Shown piece after piece: positions 7,166 through 15,164 of a stretch of 64,000 bases of DNA (positions within the stretch are counted from its first letter, which is position 1; each line of letters opens with the position of its first letter). The notes beneath the pieces were generated by a model. The model did not search any database. It was not told where the DNA came from and was given only the letters and a program-made list of their open reading frames with translations. A program made the translations under genes and the position numbers. This stretch comes from Pseudoalteromonas piscicida (GTDB taxonomy: Bacteria > Pseudomonadota > Gammaproteobacteria > Enterobacterales > Alteromonadaceae), in NCBI RefSeq assembly GCF_002744175.1, contig NZ_NKHF01000023.1:79846-143845 (forward strand), in the 5' to 3' direction.

Positions 7166-9394
7166 TTAGTTTTGCCCCAATTTGCGCCGTTCAACGCTCA
7201 TATGTGTGCTAAGCAACGTGCTAATGTCTGCCTCAGGAAGCGGGGAGAATAAATGATTGCCTTGAATAAGATGGCAACCATTGAGATTGAGCGACTTAGC
7301 TTGTAACGCCGTTTCAACGCCAACTGCAACGCATTCAACATCAAGACTTTTTGCCATTTGGACGATCATTTTCGCAATGTCATTCTGAGATATTACTGAC
7401 CGCGGTGTCGCTAGAAAAGCTGGTGGGATCTTAATGGTTTCAAATACCAATTTTTGCAAATAGAACATACTAGTATGTCCAACCCCAAAGTGATCAATAG
7501 AAACTCGAATACCCGTTTGCTCTAGCTCAGTTATCACCATAGGAGTGGCTTCTAAAAGATTTATCAAGTCCGCTTCTTTGATTTCTACTTCTATTTGACG
7601 ATAAGCAATTTGATGATGACTAATTTGCTCGATAAAATTTTTCATCACAGTTTTATTTGTGAGTTCGGCGATAGAAAAGTTAAACGTGATCACCAGATTT
7701 TGATATTCATGGCACCAAGCTTTTGCAGCTAACAGCGCTTGTCTCCTAATCTGCTGGCCAATTTCAATGATCAAATCGCTATCATATGCCACTTCAAAAA
7801 AGGTTTCCGGTAGCAGCAGCTTTTCATCTTGTTGCCACCGAGCAAGTATTTCAAGTTTTCTAATTTTGCGAGTATGGGCGTCAACAATGGGCTGGTAAAA
7901 AGGAATAAACTCTTGCTTTTCAATACCTTCGAACATTCTACTTTCTTGTTTAAATCTTTGTTCCGACTCATGATCTAAACGTGCATTATAGAATTGAAAC
8001 TCAGTCTGTAGCGCCTTTTTAGCTCTGTACATCGCGGTATCTGCATGTTTAAGTAGTGCTTCGGTGTTATCACCATCATCAGGAAAAATTGCAACACCAG
8101 CGCTGACACTCGCCTTTAGAGAGACTTGGCGCAGGCTATATTGGCCATTAATTTTTCCTAACACTTTACTGATAACCTTGCGTACATATTTTTTGTCTTG
8201 AATACCGTCAATCAGTAATACGAATTCATCTCCACCCATTCTTGCTACGGTATCGCAGCCCCTTATTTGCTTCGTCAATCGACTCGCAATTTCTTTGAGT
8301 AATAGGTCGCCATAATCATGCCCGAGAGAGTCGTTAATTTTTTTAAACTTATTAACGTCAATAAACACCAAAGCAAATTGATGATTCATACGCTTAGCTC
8401 TTTTACATGCTTGGACTAGGCGATCATGCAAAAGTAGCCGGTTAGGTAAGCCAGTTAGCGCATCATGGTGAGCTAAGTGGTTCATTTTTTTCGCCATCAG
8501 CCGTGATTCTGTCACATCCTGAAAGACCATCACGGTGCCGAGATAACTTCCGTCTTTGGCAATAATGGGAGAAAACGAATCCTGGATTGCAAAAGTGAGC
8601 CCTAAATGGTTGGTAATTGAAGTGAGCTCAGGTAAACAGATAGTATGCCCCTGCTTTAGGCAAAGTTCGGGAAATTGACTCACCGAAGCTTTGGTTTCTT
8701 CGTGATACATTGACATCACATCGTCAAACTTTCGGCCAACGACTTCCTCATTTAGCATTGCCAAAATCGCCTCTGTGACTGGGTTGATATAGGTGATAAT
8801 CCCGTCCACATCGGTGCAAATCACACCGTCACCAATTGAGCTCAAAGTGACTTCGAGTAGCTCTTTCTCTTCCTCTAAAGCCTGAGCTAACTGGTTTTCC
8901 CTATTATTGCTGGTAAAAAAGCAAAGGTACTCACGAACTTCATCGCTAGCAACAATCGGCACAAGTATTGGTGTTACTGCATCCCCACTATGTTTTAGTA
9001 TGCAACTAGCGTAGTTTTGAGACACCAGCGCGGGAAGAAAATCCGCTCCCTCTCCGTGATTAACCTCCTCAATTTTACCGCTAACTTGAAGTAAACTTTC
9101 TAGCTTAACCCCTGTAATTTGACCGCCAATATCAAGCATTGCACATGCGGCATTATTTGCCTTAGTGATCACTCCTTCACGGGTAAGCATAATTTGTGGC
9201 ACTGTCGAGCCACAAACAATTTCTATGGTTTCTTTTGCATCAACACGTCGCCACAGCAGTGAACAGGTTAACCCAAATACGGTAAGAGCTAATGCATAAA
9301 ATAGATAGCTAGATAAGACAAACAGTCCAGCTTTATCGGCGCTGAGTGTAGCCAAAGAAAGTAAAATACCAACAACTAAAAATGTCCGTCTCAT
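7166..9394 (-). CDS. Membrane-anchored PAS-GGDEF-EAL protein (diguanylate cyclase with degenerate EAL)
   Basis: The 742-residue protein has two N-terminal membrane segments (residues ~5-45), PAS-like regions (~60-165 and ~180-295), a GGDEF domain (~300-470) and an EAL domain (~490-735). The cyclase site is intact (GGDEF at 387-391) and the inhibitory RxxD site (RGCD) lies five residues before it, so c-di-GMP synthesis is likely. In the EAL domain ExLxR survives as EILAR (515-519), but DDFGTG has become DHFGVG (second Asp is His635), and the Glu of AEGVE is Val. These are catalytic or metal-binding positions in active phosphodiesterases, so this half is probably inactive or a c-di-GMP-binding module. 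It is transcribed alone. Confidence 0.9.
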   Translation of the reverse strand: MRRTFLVVGILLSLATLSADKAGLFVLSSYLFYALALTVFGLTCSLLWRRVDAKETIEIVCGSTVPQIMLTREGVITKANNAACAMLDIGGQITGVKLESLLQVSGKIEEVNHGEGADFLPALVSQNYASCILKHSGDAVTPILVPIVASDEVREYLCFFTSNNRENQLAQALEEEKELLEVTLSSIGDGVICTDVDGIITYINPVTEAILAMLNEEVVGRKFDDVMSMYHEETKASVSQFPELCLKQGHTICLPELTSITNHLGLTFAIQDSFSPIIAKDGSYLGTVMVFQDVTESRLMAKKMNHLAHHDALTGLPNRLLLHDRLVQACKRAKRMNHQFALVFIDVNKFKKINDSLGHDYGDLLLKEIASRLTKQIRGCDTVARMGGDEFVLLIDGIQDKKYVRKVISKVLGKINGQYSLRQVSLKASVSAGVAIFPDDGDNTEALLKHADTAMYRAKKALQTEFQFYNARLDHESEQRFKQESRMFEGIEKQEFIPFYQPIVDAHTRKIRKLEILARWQQDEKLLLPETFFEVAYDSDLIIEIGQQIRRQALLAAKAWCHEYQNLVITFNFSIAELTNKTVMKNFIEQISHHQIAYRQIEVEIKEADLINLLEATPMVITELEQTGIRVSIDHFGVGHTSMFYLQKLVFETIKIPPAFLATPRSVISQNDIAKMIVQMAKSLDVECVAVGVETALQAKSLNLNGCHLIQGNHLFSPLPEADISTLLSTHMSVERRKLGQN

Positions 9395-9625
9395 TGCTTA
9401 ATCAAACCCAATCTGAGTGATGATGCTGGTTACGGTATTTTCGTACGATGAGTGCCACTATGATAGCGATTTACCCTCGCGCAGTGTGCTACCCAGTGAG
9501 CCATATCAAAGACAAAGAAATGTTTGCATCAGTGTGTATTAACTATTGTTCACAATAGTTATGAATTCAAGTTTCACACTATCATAAACTGAGATTACCT
9601 ATCCTGACGAACTCCTGTAAAATAA

Positions 9626-9648
9626 CGCTGTAAAGCCCCTTTACAGCG
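9626..9648 (-). terminator. Rho-independent terminator of the VOC gene
   Basis: A perfect 10-bp stem (CGCTGTAAAG / CTTTACAGCG) with a three-base loop begins 22 bases past the stop of the gene ending at 9670. TTATTTT follows on the minus strand. Confidence 0.75.
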
Positions 9649-9669
9649 CTTAGTAGTCAAGTGATGGAA

Positions 9670-10014
9670 CTATTTCGACCAAACAGCAAACTCATTACCA
9701 CTGGGCTCAATAAAGTGAAAACGCCGGCCACCAGGAAACTCAAAGATTGCTTTGCTGATCTTTCCACCTGCTTGCTCAACCTTGCCTTGCACTAATTCTA
9801 GCTCGTCACTGTATAATACAACTAAGGCACCGCCTTGTTCTTGCTTAGAGCAGACATCGGCCCGAAAAAAGCCACCGTCTAACCCTGCATTTGAGAAGGC
9901 GACATAGTCTGGGCCATATGACGTAAACTTCCAGTCGAAGGCTTGTTCAAAAAAAGTTTGCGTAGCTGCTAAGTCTTTTGCCGCTAATTCGACATAATTA
10001 ATATGATTGTTCAT
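9670..10014 (-). CDS. VOC-superfamily protein (glyoxalase/bleomycin-resistance fold), 114 aa
   Basis: A 114-residue one-module protein of the vicinal-oxygen-chelate fold. It opens with HINYVELAAKDLAATQTFFEQAFDWKFT and closes with FPGGRRFHFIEPSGNEFAVWSK, the typical first and last strands with metal-ligand candidates (His near the start, Glu near the end). Family members act as lyases, dioxygenases or drug-binding resistance proteins; this one cannot be assigned further. A strong hairpin terminator follows, and the gene appears monocistronic, starting just before the divergent GH3 gene at 10138. Confidence 0.8.
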   Translation of the reverse strand: MNNHINYVELAAKDLAATQTFFEQAFDWKFTSYGPDYVAFSNAGLDGGFFRADVCSKQEQGGALVVLYSDELELVQGKVEQAGGKISKAIFEFPGGRRFHFIEPSGNEFAVWSK

Positions 10015-10137
10015 TGATTTCTCCTTTTCGTGTGTCCACTGTCCGGCTTGACCTACCCCTTAATATCAATCGAAAGCATTTTGTAGTCACTTCCAAATCA
10101 GTGTTAAAGTGTAGGTAATTTTATTCAGTGTTTATTA

Positions 10138-11985
10138 TTGATTGTGCGACTATCATCTTTGCTCTTTACATTAGGAACTATCACATTCATGAGTTTCACC
10201 TCTTCGTCTAACACCACCGAGGCACAAGCCCCGTTATCTACTTCCCAACTGCTAGGGCAAAAGTTGATGCTCGACTTTCGTTACTATTGCGGTAACAGCG
10301 AAAAACCGAGTGGCGATTGCAGAGAACCGATGACAACTCTGCCACCAGAACTTTCAGCCTTGATCAGTGAATATGAAATTGGCGGCGCCATTTTATTTGC
10401 CGAAAATGTGCAAAACACCAATCAGATTGTAAAGCTCACCAACGCATTCCAAAGTGCGGCACAAAAGAGCAAAAGTCAACTTCCTCTATTTATTGCCATT
10501 GATCAAGAAGGTGGTCGGGTAGCCCGAATTAACCGTGAACAAGCAACCTCATTTACTGGCAATATGAGTATCGGTGCAACTTATCCAAAGCATGGCGATG
10601 TCTATGCTACAAAAGTGGCTGAGGCGATAGGTAAAGAATTAAATAGCTTGGGGATCAATGTCAATTTTGCGCCAACCGTAGATGTAAATAGCAACCCAAA
10701 TAACCCTGTTATCAACGTGCGGTCTTTTTCAGAGCGCCCTGAGGTTGTAGCCAAACTTGGCCTTGCTCAAGTAAGGGCGTTTGAAACCGCAGGTGTGATC
10801 TCAGCATTGAAACATTTTCCAGGCCATGGCGACACCCATGTTGACAGTCATACGGGCTTACCTCGAGTCGACCATGATCGCCAACAAATTAATAAACAAG
10901 ATTTATTGCCGTTTGCCAACATCATCCATACACATCCTCCTGGTATGATAATGACCGCGCATATTCAATATCCAGCGTTAGACGCAAGCACAGTGGTAAA
11001 TTCCCAAGGCCAGAGCATGATACGACCAGCAACGATGTCATATCAAATAATGACGCAGCTGCTAAGAAAAGAGTTAGGGTATCAAGGAGTAACGGTTACT
11101 GATGCGCTAGATATGGCTGGGATCAGCGATTTCTTTAACCCTATCGATGCAACCATTGAAACTTTTAATGCCGGTGTAGACATTGCACTTATGCCCATAG
11201 CCATACGGGATCAAGCGGATATTACACGCTTCAAACATTACATGCTGCAACTAAGTGCAGCCCTAGATAATGGAAAGCTCGATAAAACCCAGCTCAACAA
11301 GTCCATCGCCCGTATCACTGAGCTTAAAACTCGTTTACCCAACACATTCGCCTCCGAAGGCATCGCAAATTCAACGCTCGGCAATCCCAGCCACCGCAAG
11401 TTAGAGGCTGAATTGGCGTTAGCTGCTATTACACAAGTAAAAAATGATGGTACTTTGCCCCTTACAGGTAAAGCCAACACCATTCACCTTATTATGCCTG
11501 ATAGACAAAAGTGTTTGGCACTAGAGCAAGCCTTACAAACTTTGAGGAATAATACACTTACGCTAACGTGCACGAGCTTGCAGGCTTACGACTCCGATGT
11601 TGCAACCCGTGCTATTAAAAACGCAGATGTCGTCATCGCGGCCCATGCATCGCCACCACAAAGTGCTGTAGAAATTGGAGGTATGGATGACGTCAAAAAA
11701 CTACGTGCACATGGCCTTGCACGCAATGAACAACCAAAAGCGCTAAAAAGGCTGCTCAAACAGGGTCAACTACTCGATAAGAAACAAGTTTTTATCAGCC
11801 TTAGAGCACCGTATGAAATTAGTACATTCGGGCCACTAAGTAACGCAGTATTAGCAAGTTATGCCTATAATGTAGATATTAATCATGATGCGAACGTCTC
11901 TGGACCCGCTTATACTGCACTTGCCCAAGTTATTTTAGGATTGGCCAAAGCAGAAGGCGCTTTACCCGTTACAATTGACGATTAA
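10138..11985 (+). CDS. Secreted glycoside hydrolase family 3, beta-N-acetylhexosaminidase-like
   Basis: A 615-residue exported enzyme. An N-terminal hydrophobic signal (RLSSLLFTLGTITFMSFTS) is followed by a GH3 (alpha/beta)8 domain. The signature KHFPGHGDTHVDSHTGLP is that of NagZ-type hexosaminidases, and D322 in VTDALDMAG is the expected nucleophile; EGGRVARI lies upstream as usual. A C-terminal alpha/beta domain extends past residue 400. It likely trims N-acetylglucosaminides from chitin or peptidoglycan fragments. Start choice is uncertain: TTG 10138 and GTG 10144 are both possible and the ribosome-binding site is weak. It is followed at 13 bp by the DUF1445 gene, so the two may be cotranscribed. 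Confidence 0.85.
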   Translation: MIVRLSSLLFTLGTITFMSFTSSSNTTEAQAPLSTSQLLGQKLMLDFRYYCGNSEKPSGDCREPMTTLPPELSALISEYEIGGAILFAENVQNTNQIVKLTNAFQSAAQKSKSQLPLFIAIDQEGGRVARINREQATSFTGNMSIGATYPKHGDVYATKVAEAIGKELNSLGINVNFAPTVDVNSNPNNPVINVRSFSERPEVVAKLGLAQVRAFETAGVISALKHFPGHGDTHVDSHTGLPRVDHDRQQINKQDLLPFANIIHTHPPGMIMTAHIQYPALDASTVVNSQGQSMIRPATMSYQIMTQLLRKELGYQGVTVTDALDMAGISDFFNPIDATIETFNAGVDIALMPIAIRDQADITRFKHYMLQLSAALDNGKLDKTQLNKSIARITELKTRLPNTFASEGIANSTLGNPSHRKLEAELALAAITQVKNDGTLPLTGKANTIHLIMPDRQKCLALEQALQTLRNNTLTLTCTSLQAYDSDVATRAIKNADVVIAAHASPPQSAVEIGGMDDVKKLRAHGLARNEQPKALKRLLKQGQLLDKKQVFISLRAPYEISTFGPLSNAVLASYAYNVDINHDANVSGPAYTALAQVILGLAKAEGALPVTIDD

Positions 11986-11998
11986 ATTGGAGAAAAAC

Positions 11999-12799
11999 AT
12001 GGATCCCAGTGCTTCTTTAAGTGCACCACATGCCATAAGAAAAATGATCAAGGATGGTGATTATACAGGCCCAACAAAAGGGTTTGTACCTGGGTTCACC
12101 CAATGCAATATTATTATCTTGCCCAAAAGTGAAGCTTATTCGTTCTTTCGTTTTTGTGAGAGTAACCCGTCTGTTTGTAAACTGATTATACCGCCCAGTG
12201 AACCTGGCGACTTCAACCTAGAAGCATTGGGTAAAGACATAGATATTCGCCACCATATTCCAAAATATCAAATATTAAAACATGGCCAACTCGCTCAAGA
12301 GTGCCAAAGCATTGAACCAGTCTGGCGCGACGATTTAGTGACTTTTGCTTTTGCCAGTTATCTTTCTTTTGACAATTTACTTGGGCACTATGGGATCAAC
12401 CCACCTTCGGCCAACCCGACGACCCCTCTGCCACTGTATATCAGTAACCTCCCTTGTACCAAAGTTGATAATTACGAAGCTAACCAAGTCTTAGCAATGC
12501 GTCCGCTTTCAAAACCAAGCCTCATTCATGCAATTCAAGCTGCCACACTAAGTCGGCTTCCTTTTGCGCTGCCTTTACATTTTGGCAAGCCGAGCGAAGT
12601 AGGAATTAGTGATCTCAAAAAGCCTAACTTTGGTGAACCAATCAGCTGCAAAAAGGATGAGCTCCCCGTATTTTGGGGCTCTAGTCTCACCGCACAGCTT
12701 GCCATAGCCAAAGCAGCACCAGAATTTTGTATAATGAATAGCCCCCACCATCTATTGGTGACGGATATACAAGATTTAGAATTAGCAGTAAATAAATAG
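11999..12799 (+). CDS. Putative hydro-lyase / D-glutamate cyclase-like (DUF1445)
   Basis: A 266-residue protein of the DUF1445 family, whose characterised relatives include the D-glutamate cyclase part of mammalian DGLUCY. Family-like stretches: the early VPGFTQCNIIILP, DIRHHIPKY, WRDDLVTFAFASYLSFDNLL and VLAMRPL. D-glutamate cyclase makes 5-oxo-D-proline, which fits the pxpA-type gene just 9 bp downstream. ATG 11999 is selected because GGAG lies eight bases upstream; the longer in-frame start at 11975 would overlap the GH3 gene. The stated activity is family-based inference; no residue was tested. Confidence 0.78.
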   Translation: MDPSASLSAPHAIRKMIKDGDYTGPTKGFVPGFTQCNIIILPKSEAYSFFRFCESNPSVCKLIIPPSEPGDFNLEALGKDIDIRHHIPKYQILKHGQLAQECQSIEPVWRDDLVTFAFASYLSFDNLLGHYGINPPSANPTTPLPLYISNLPCTKVDNYEANQVLAMRPLSKPSLIHAIQAATLSRLPFALPLHFGKPSEVGISDLKKPNFGEPISCKKDELPVFWGSSLTAQLAIAKAAPEFCIMNSPHHLLVTDIQDLELAVNK

Positions 12800-12808
12800 G
12801 ATAGTAGT

Positions 12809-13537
12809 ATGTGGTTAAACTGTGATTTAGGCGAAAGTTTTGGCGCTTGGAAAATGGGGTTAGACGAGCAAGTGATGCCGCACATTGATATGGCTAATGT
12901 AGCATGCGGCTTTCATGCTGGATGCCCGGATGTGCTAGCGCATACACTTACATTGGTCAAAGACCATAACGTCACCCTTGGTGCGCATCCGAGCTACCCA
13001 GACCGACAAGGTTTTGGTCGCCGCTCGATGCAACTTTCTGACTCAGAGCTCACCCACGCGCTGCATTACCAAATAGCAGCCATTGAAGGAATGGCACGGG
13101 TTCAAGGATTAACCTTGAGCTACGTTAAGCCACACGGCGCACTGTATAACGATATGATGAAATCCGAGGCACTGTTAACCTGTGTTATCAAAGCCGTTGC
13201 TCGCTACCCAAGCGCTCTCAAACTGATGATACTGGCCACTGCACATCAAGCAGAACATCAACAACTTGCAGAAAAATACGGTGTCTCATTGATTTTTGAA
13301 GCCTTTGCAGACAGGCTCTATACCGACGAGGGGCTACTAACTCCACGTTCAATGCCCAAAGCTGTACACGACAAAACCGCGTTACTTGAGCAGGTTAAGC
13401 AACTACATCAGCAAAGCAGTGTCACCACGGCAACTGGCAAACCACTGACTTTGCGTGCCGACACCTTGTGTGTTCATGGTGATAACGAAGCCAGCATCTC
13501 TTTGATTAAAGAAATAAATAACTTGATAAATCAATAA
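12809..13537 (+). CDS. pxpA: 5-oxoprolinase subunit A-like, LamB/YcsF family
   Basis: A 242-residue protein with the standard LamB/YcsF pattern: NCDLGESFG at the N-terminus, ANVACGFHAGCP, LGAHPSYPDRQGFGRR, YVKPHGALYN and VHGD near the C-terminus. In characterised systems PxpA acts with PxpB and PxpC to hydrolyse 5-oxoproline to glutamate with ATP. No pxpB or pxpC is in this window, so the partners lie elsewhere or the protein has another role. Adjacency to the D-glutamate cyclase-like gene suggests a short oxoproline-handling operon, which is inference. Confidence 0.88.
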   Translation: MWLNCDLGESFGAWKMGLDEQVMPHIDMANVACGFHAGCPDVLAHTLTLVKDHNVTLGAHPSYPDRQGFGRRSMQLSDSELTHALHYQIAAIEGMARVQGLTLSYVKPHGALYNDMMKSEALLTCVIKAVARYPSALKLMILATAHQAEHQQLAEKYGVSLIFEAFADRLYTDEGLLTPRSMPKAVHDKTALLEQVKQLHQQSSVTTATGKPLTLRADTLCVHGDNEASISLIKEINNLINQ

Positions 13538-13582
13538 GGTGTGTTAGTTTTATCGGCCAAATAAAAAAGCGCAAGGACTTAT

Positions 13583-14119
13583 ATGCAGCTCACAACCGAA
13601 AGGCTCATCTTACGGCCCATTGTTGAAACTGACTGGCCACTTTGGGTAAAGTTACATCAACTACCTGATGTGATGCGATACATCGGGGATATTACCGATG
13701 AAACAACACTCCGTGAAAAATTCAACAGCGGCTTAAGCGCTGGACTTGGGCAATGGCACAAAGAAGATAACACCTGGCTCACCTTTATAATCGAAGAAAA
13801 GGCGACTGGAGCTGCTATCGGCATACACGGCTTTTTAAGTATGTGGACGCCGTTTCAACAAGCAGAACTCGGCTTTATGGTGGACCCTCAATATCAAGGA
13901 AAGGGCTACGCTTTTGAAGCCTCCCAAGCAATCATCAACTTTGCGCTAAAAACATGTGAATACCATAAACTCATTGCCACAGTAACCCAAGGAAATCTGC
14001 CTTCCCACCACTTGCTCAGGAAGCTGGGCTTTGAACTTGAAGGTACACTAAAACACAACTACCAAATTAACGGCAAGTGGGTCAATGATGAGAAGTTCGG
14101 ATTACTAAAGGGTAGTTAG
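13583..14119 (+). CDS. GNAT N-acetyltransferase, RimJ/RimL-like
   Basis: A 178-residue GNAT protein that begins MQLTTERLILRPIVETDWP, the usual start for RimJ/RimL-type acetyltransferases. The acetyl-CoA-binding segment is QYQGKGYAFEASQAII, close to the Q/R-x-x-G-x-G/A motif. Further family features are LRKLGFELEGTLKHNY and a conserved C-terminal KWVNDEKFGLL. It transfers an acetyl group to an amine, which may be a protein N-terminus or a small molecule; the substrate is unknown. It starts 45 bp after pxpA, in the same direction, and may be the last gene of the run. Confidence 0.85.
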   Translation: MQLTTERLILRPIVETDWPLWVKLHQLPDVMRYIGDITDETTLREKFNSGLSAGLGQWHKEDNTWLTFIIEEKATGAAIGIHGFLSMWTPFQQAELGFMVDPQYQGKGYAFEASQAIINFALKTCEYHKLIATVTQGNLPSHHLLRKLGFELEGTLKHNYQINGKWVNDEKFGLLKGS

Positions 14120-14325
14120 CGCGCTGATACACAGAGCAATACTACCAACCACTTTATTGCCTAGTTATCAGCCCAACCTTAAGCTAAGTTTAAATGGTCT
14201 AACGAAGATCAACATACATCTTGAACGAATACTTTTTACATTCATTAACATCCACCTCTATACTTGAAGACCCTAAAAAGGGTAAGTTGCCTGCAAGAGC
14301 AATGTAACAAGAAGAGAAAATAATA

Positions 14326-14512
14326 ATGAATAAAAAAGTATTTCAACTCTCTCTTATAATGATGGCTCAATAGCGGGCTTTCAGACAAAGTACATGATAC
14401 ACGCCCCGATAAGTCCATCATGCATACTGACAGGCAAACAGTGCATGAAGAGACGGCACCGCCAAAAGCGATATTTGAACAAATTAAGCGCTGGTCAAAC
14501 TACCAACAATAA
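14326..14512 (+). pseudogene. Small secreted-peptide-like ORF with a probable frameshift
   Basis: From ATG 14326 the frame reads MNKKVFQLSLIMMAQ and stops. Removing one G in the ATGATGG run lets the frame continue as LNSGLSDKVHDTRPDKSIMH...FEQIKRWSNYQQ to a TAA at 14512, giving 61 residues and ending just before a strong hairpin terminator. A purine-rich ribosome-binding region (AAGAAGAG) precedes the start. It looks like a small exported peptide gene inactivated by one base, or a sequencing indel. No family was recognised. Confidence 0.45.
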
Positions 14513-14519
14513 GCTAAAC

Positions 14520-14553
14520 GCAATAACTGGCCCAAACTTGGGCTAGTTATTGC
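14520..14553 (+). terminator. Strong hairpin terminator after the frameshifted small ORF
   Basis: A 14-bp inverted repeat (GCAATAACTGGCCC / GGGCTAGTTATTGC) with one G-T wobble pair and a six-base loop starts seven bases past the TAA at 14512. A T-rich tail (TCATTTTAAT) follows. It can also serve the minus-strand VOC gene ending at 14561. Confidence 0.75.
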
Positions 14554-14560
14554 GCTCATT

Positions 14561-14974
14561 TTAATCACTATTTCTCTGTGTGGGTACGTCACTTAAATAT
14601 TCCACGAACTCAATTTCGTATCCGGCTGGGTCGATAAAGTAAACGTTTTTTCGGTGTGGGTGCTGTGAACCTACTTTATCAACCTGATAGCCGGCCTCAG
14701 TTAACCGATTTACCACCCGCTCAGTGCTTTGAACAACATAAGCAAAATGTGCCAAGCCAACTTGATGACCTTCAAGTGCCCTATTCTCTCCCTCACCATG
14801 GTCGCTAAATGCAATGTAATGATAGTCATCGCCAAAGTGCAGCCAGGTTCGCGCTTTACCATACCACTCTCCTTGACCTTTACTTCTGACTTTCCAATGA
14901 GGAAATGCTGCGCGATAAAAACGAAGTACTGCTTCAAGGTCGCTCACCACTAAATTTACGTGCTCTAAATACAT
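14561..14974 (-). CDS. VOC-superfamily protein (glyoxalase/bleomycin-resistance fold), 137 aa
   Basis: A 137-residue VOC-fold protein beginning MYLEHVNLVVSDLEAVLRFYRAAFPHW and ending with RKNVYFIDPAGYEIEFVEY, with candidate metal ligands His5, His in the LAHFAYVV segment and Glu in IEFVEY. It is a distinct subfamily from the other VOC gene at 9670. Its promoter region has a MerR-type dyad with 19-bp spacing (15040-15070), suggesting ligand- or redox-responsive control. A detoxification or resistance role fits, but no substrate can be proposed. Confidence 0.8.
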   Translation of the reverse strand: MYLEHVNLVVSDLEAVLRFYRAAFPHWKVRSKGQGEWYGKARTWLHFGDDYHYIAFSDHGEGENRALEGHQVGLAHFAYVVQSTERVVNRLTEAGYQVDKVGSQHPHRKNVYFIDPAGYEIEFVEYLSDVPTQRNSD

Positions 14975-15039
14975 GCCATACTCTCCTTTAGTATTTTCGC
15001 GTTCGATGCGAGTTTGAATTTACTGCTGGCTTGCTTACA

Positions 15040-15070
15040 AAGATAAAACCTCAAGTTAAGTTCAGGTAAA
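15040..15070 (-). promoter_or_regulatory. MerR-family-type promoter/operator of the VOC gene
   Basis: Minus-strand TTTACC (15065-15070) and TATCTT (15040-15045) are separated by 19 bp. The region contains CCTGAACTTAACTTGAGG, two mismatches from a SoxR box. The -10 lies about 65 bp from the gene's ATG, a normal distance. It is the closest of the three to SoxR-type operators. Confidence 0.6.
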
Positions 15071-15164
15071 GTGTTTTATCAATTTTTTATTCGTTCATCG
15101 CAAAGAGTTGATAAAGTAGCCATAAGGGGCATAGTGGAAATCACAATCAATAACAGGATGAGTT

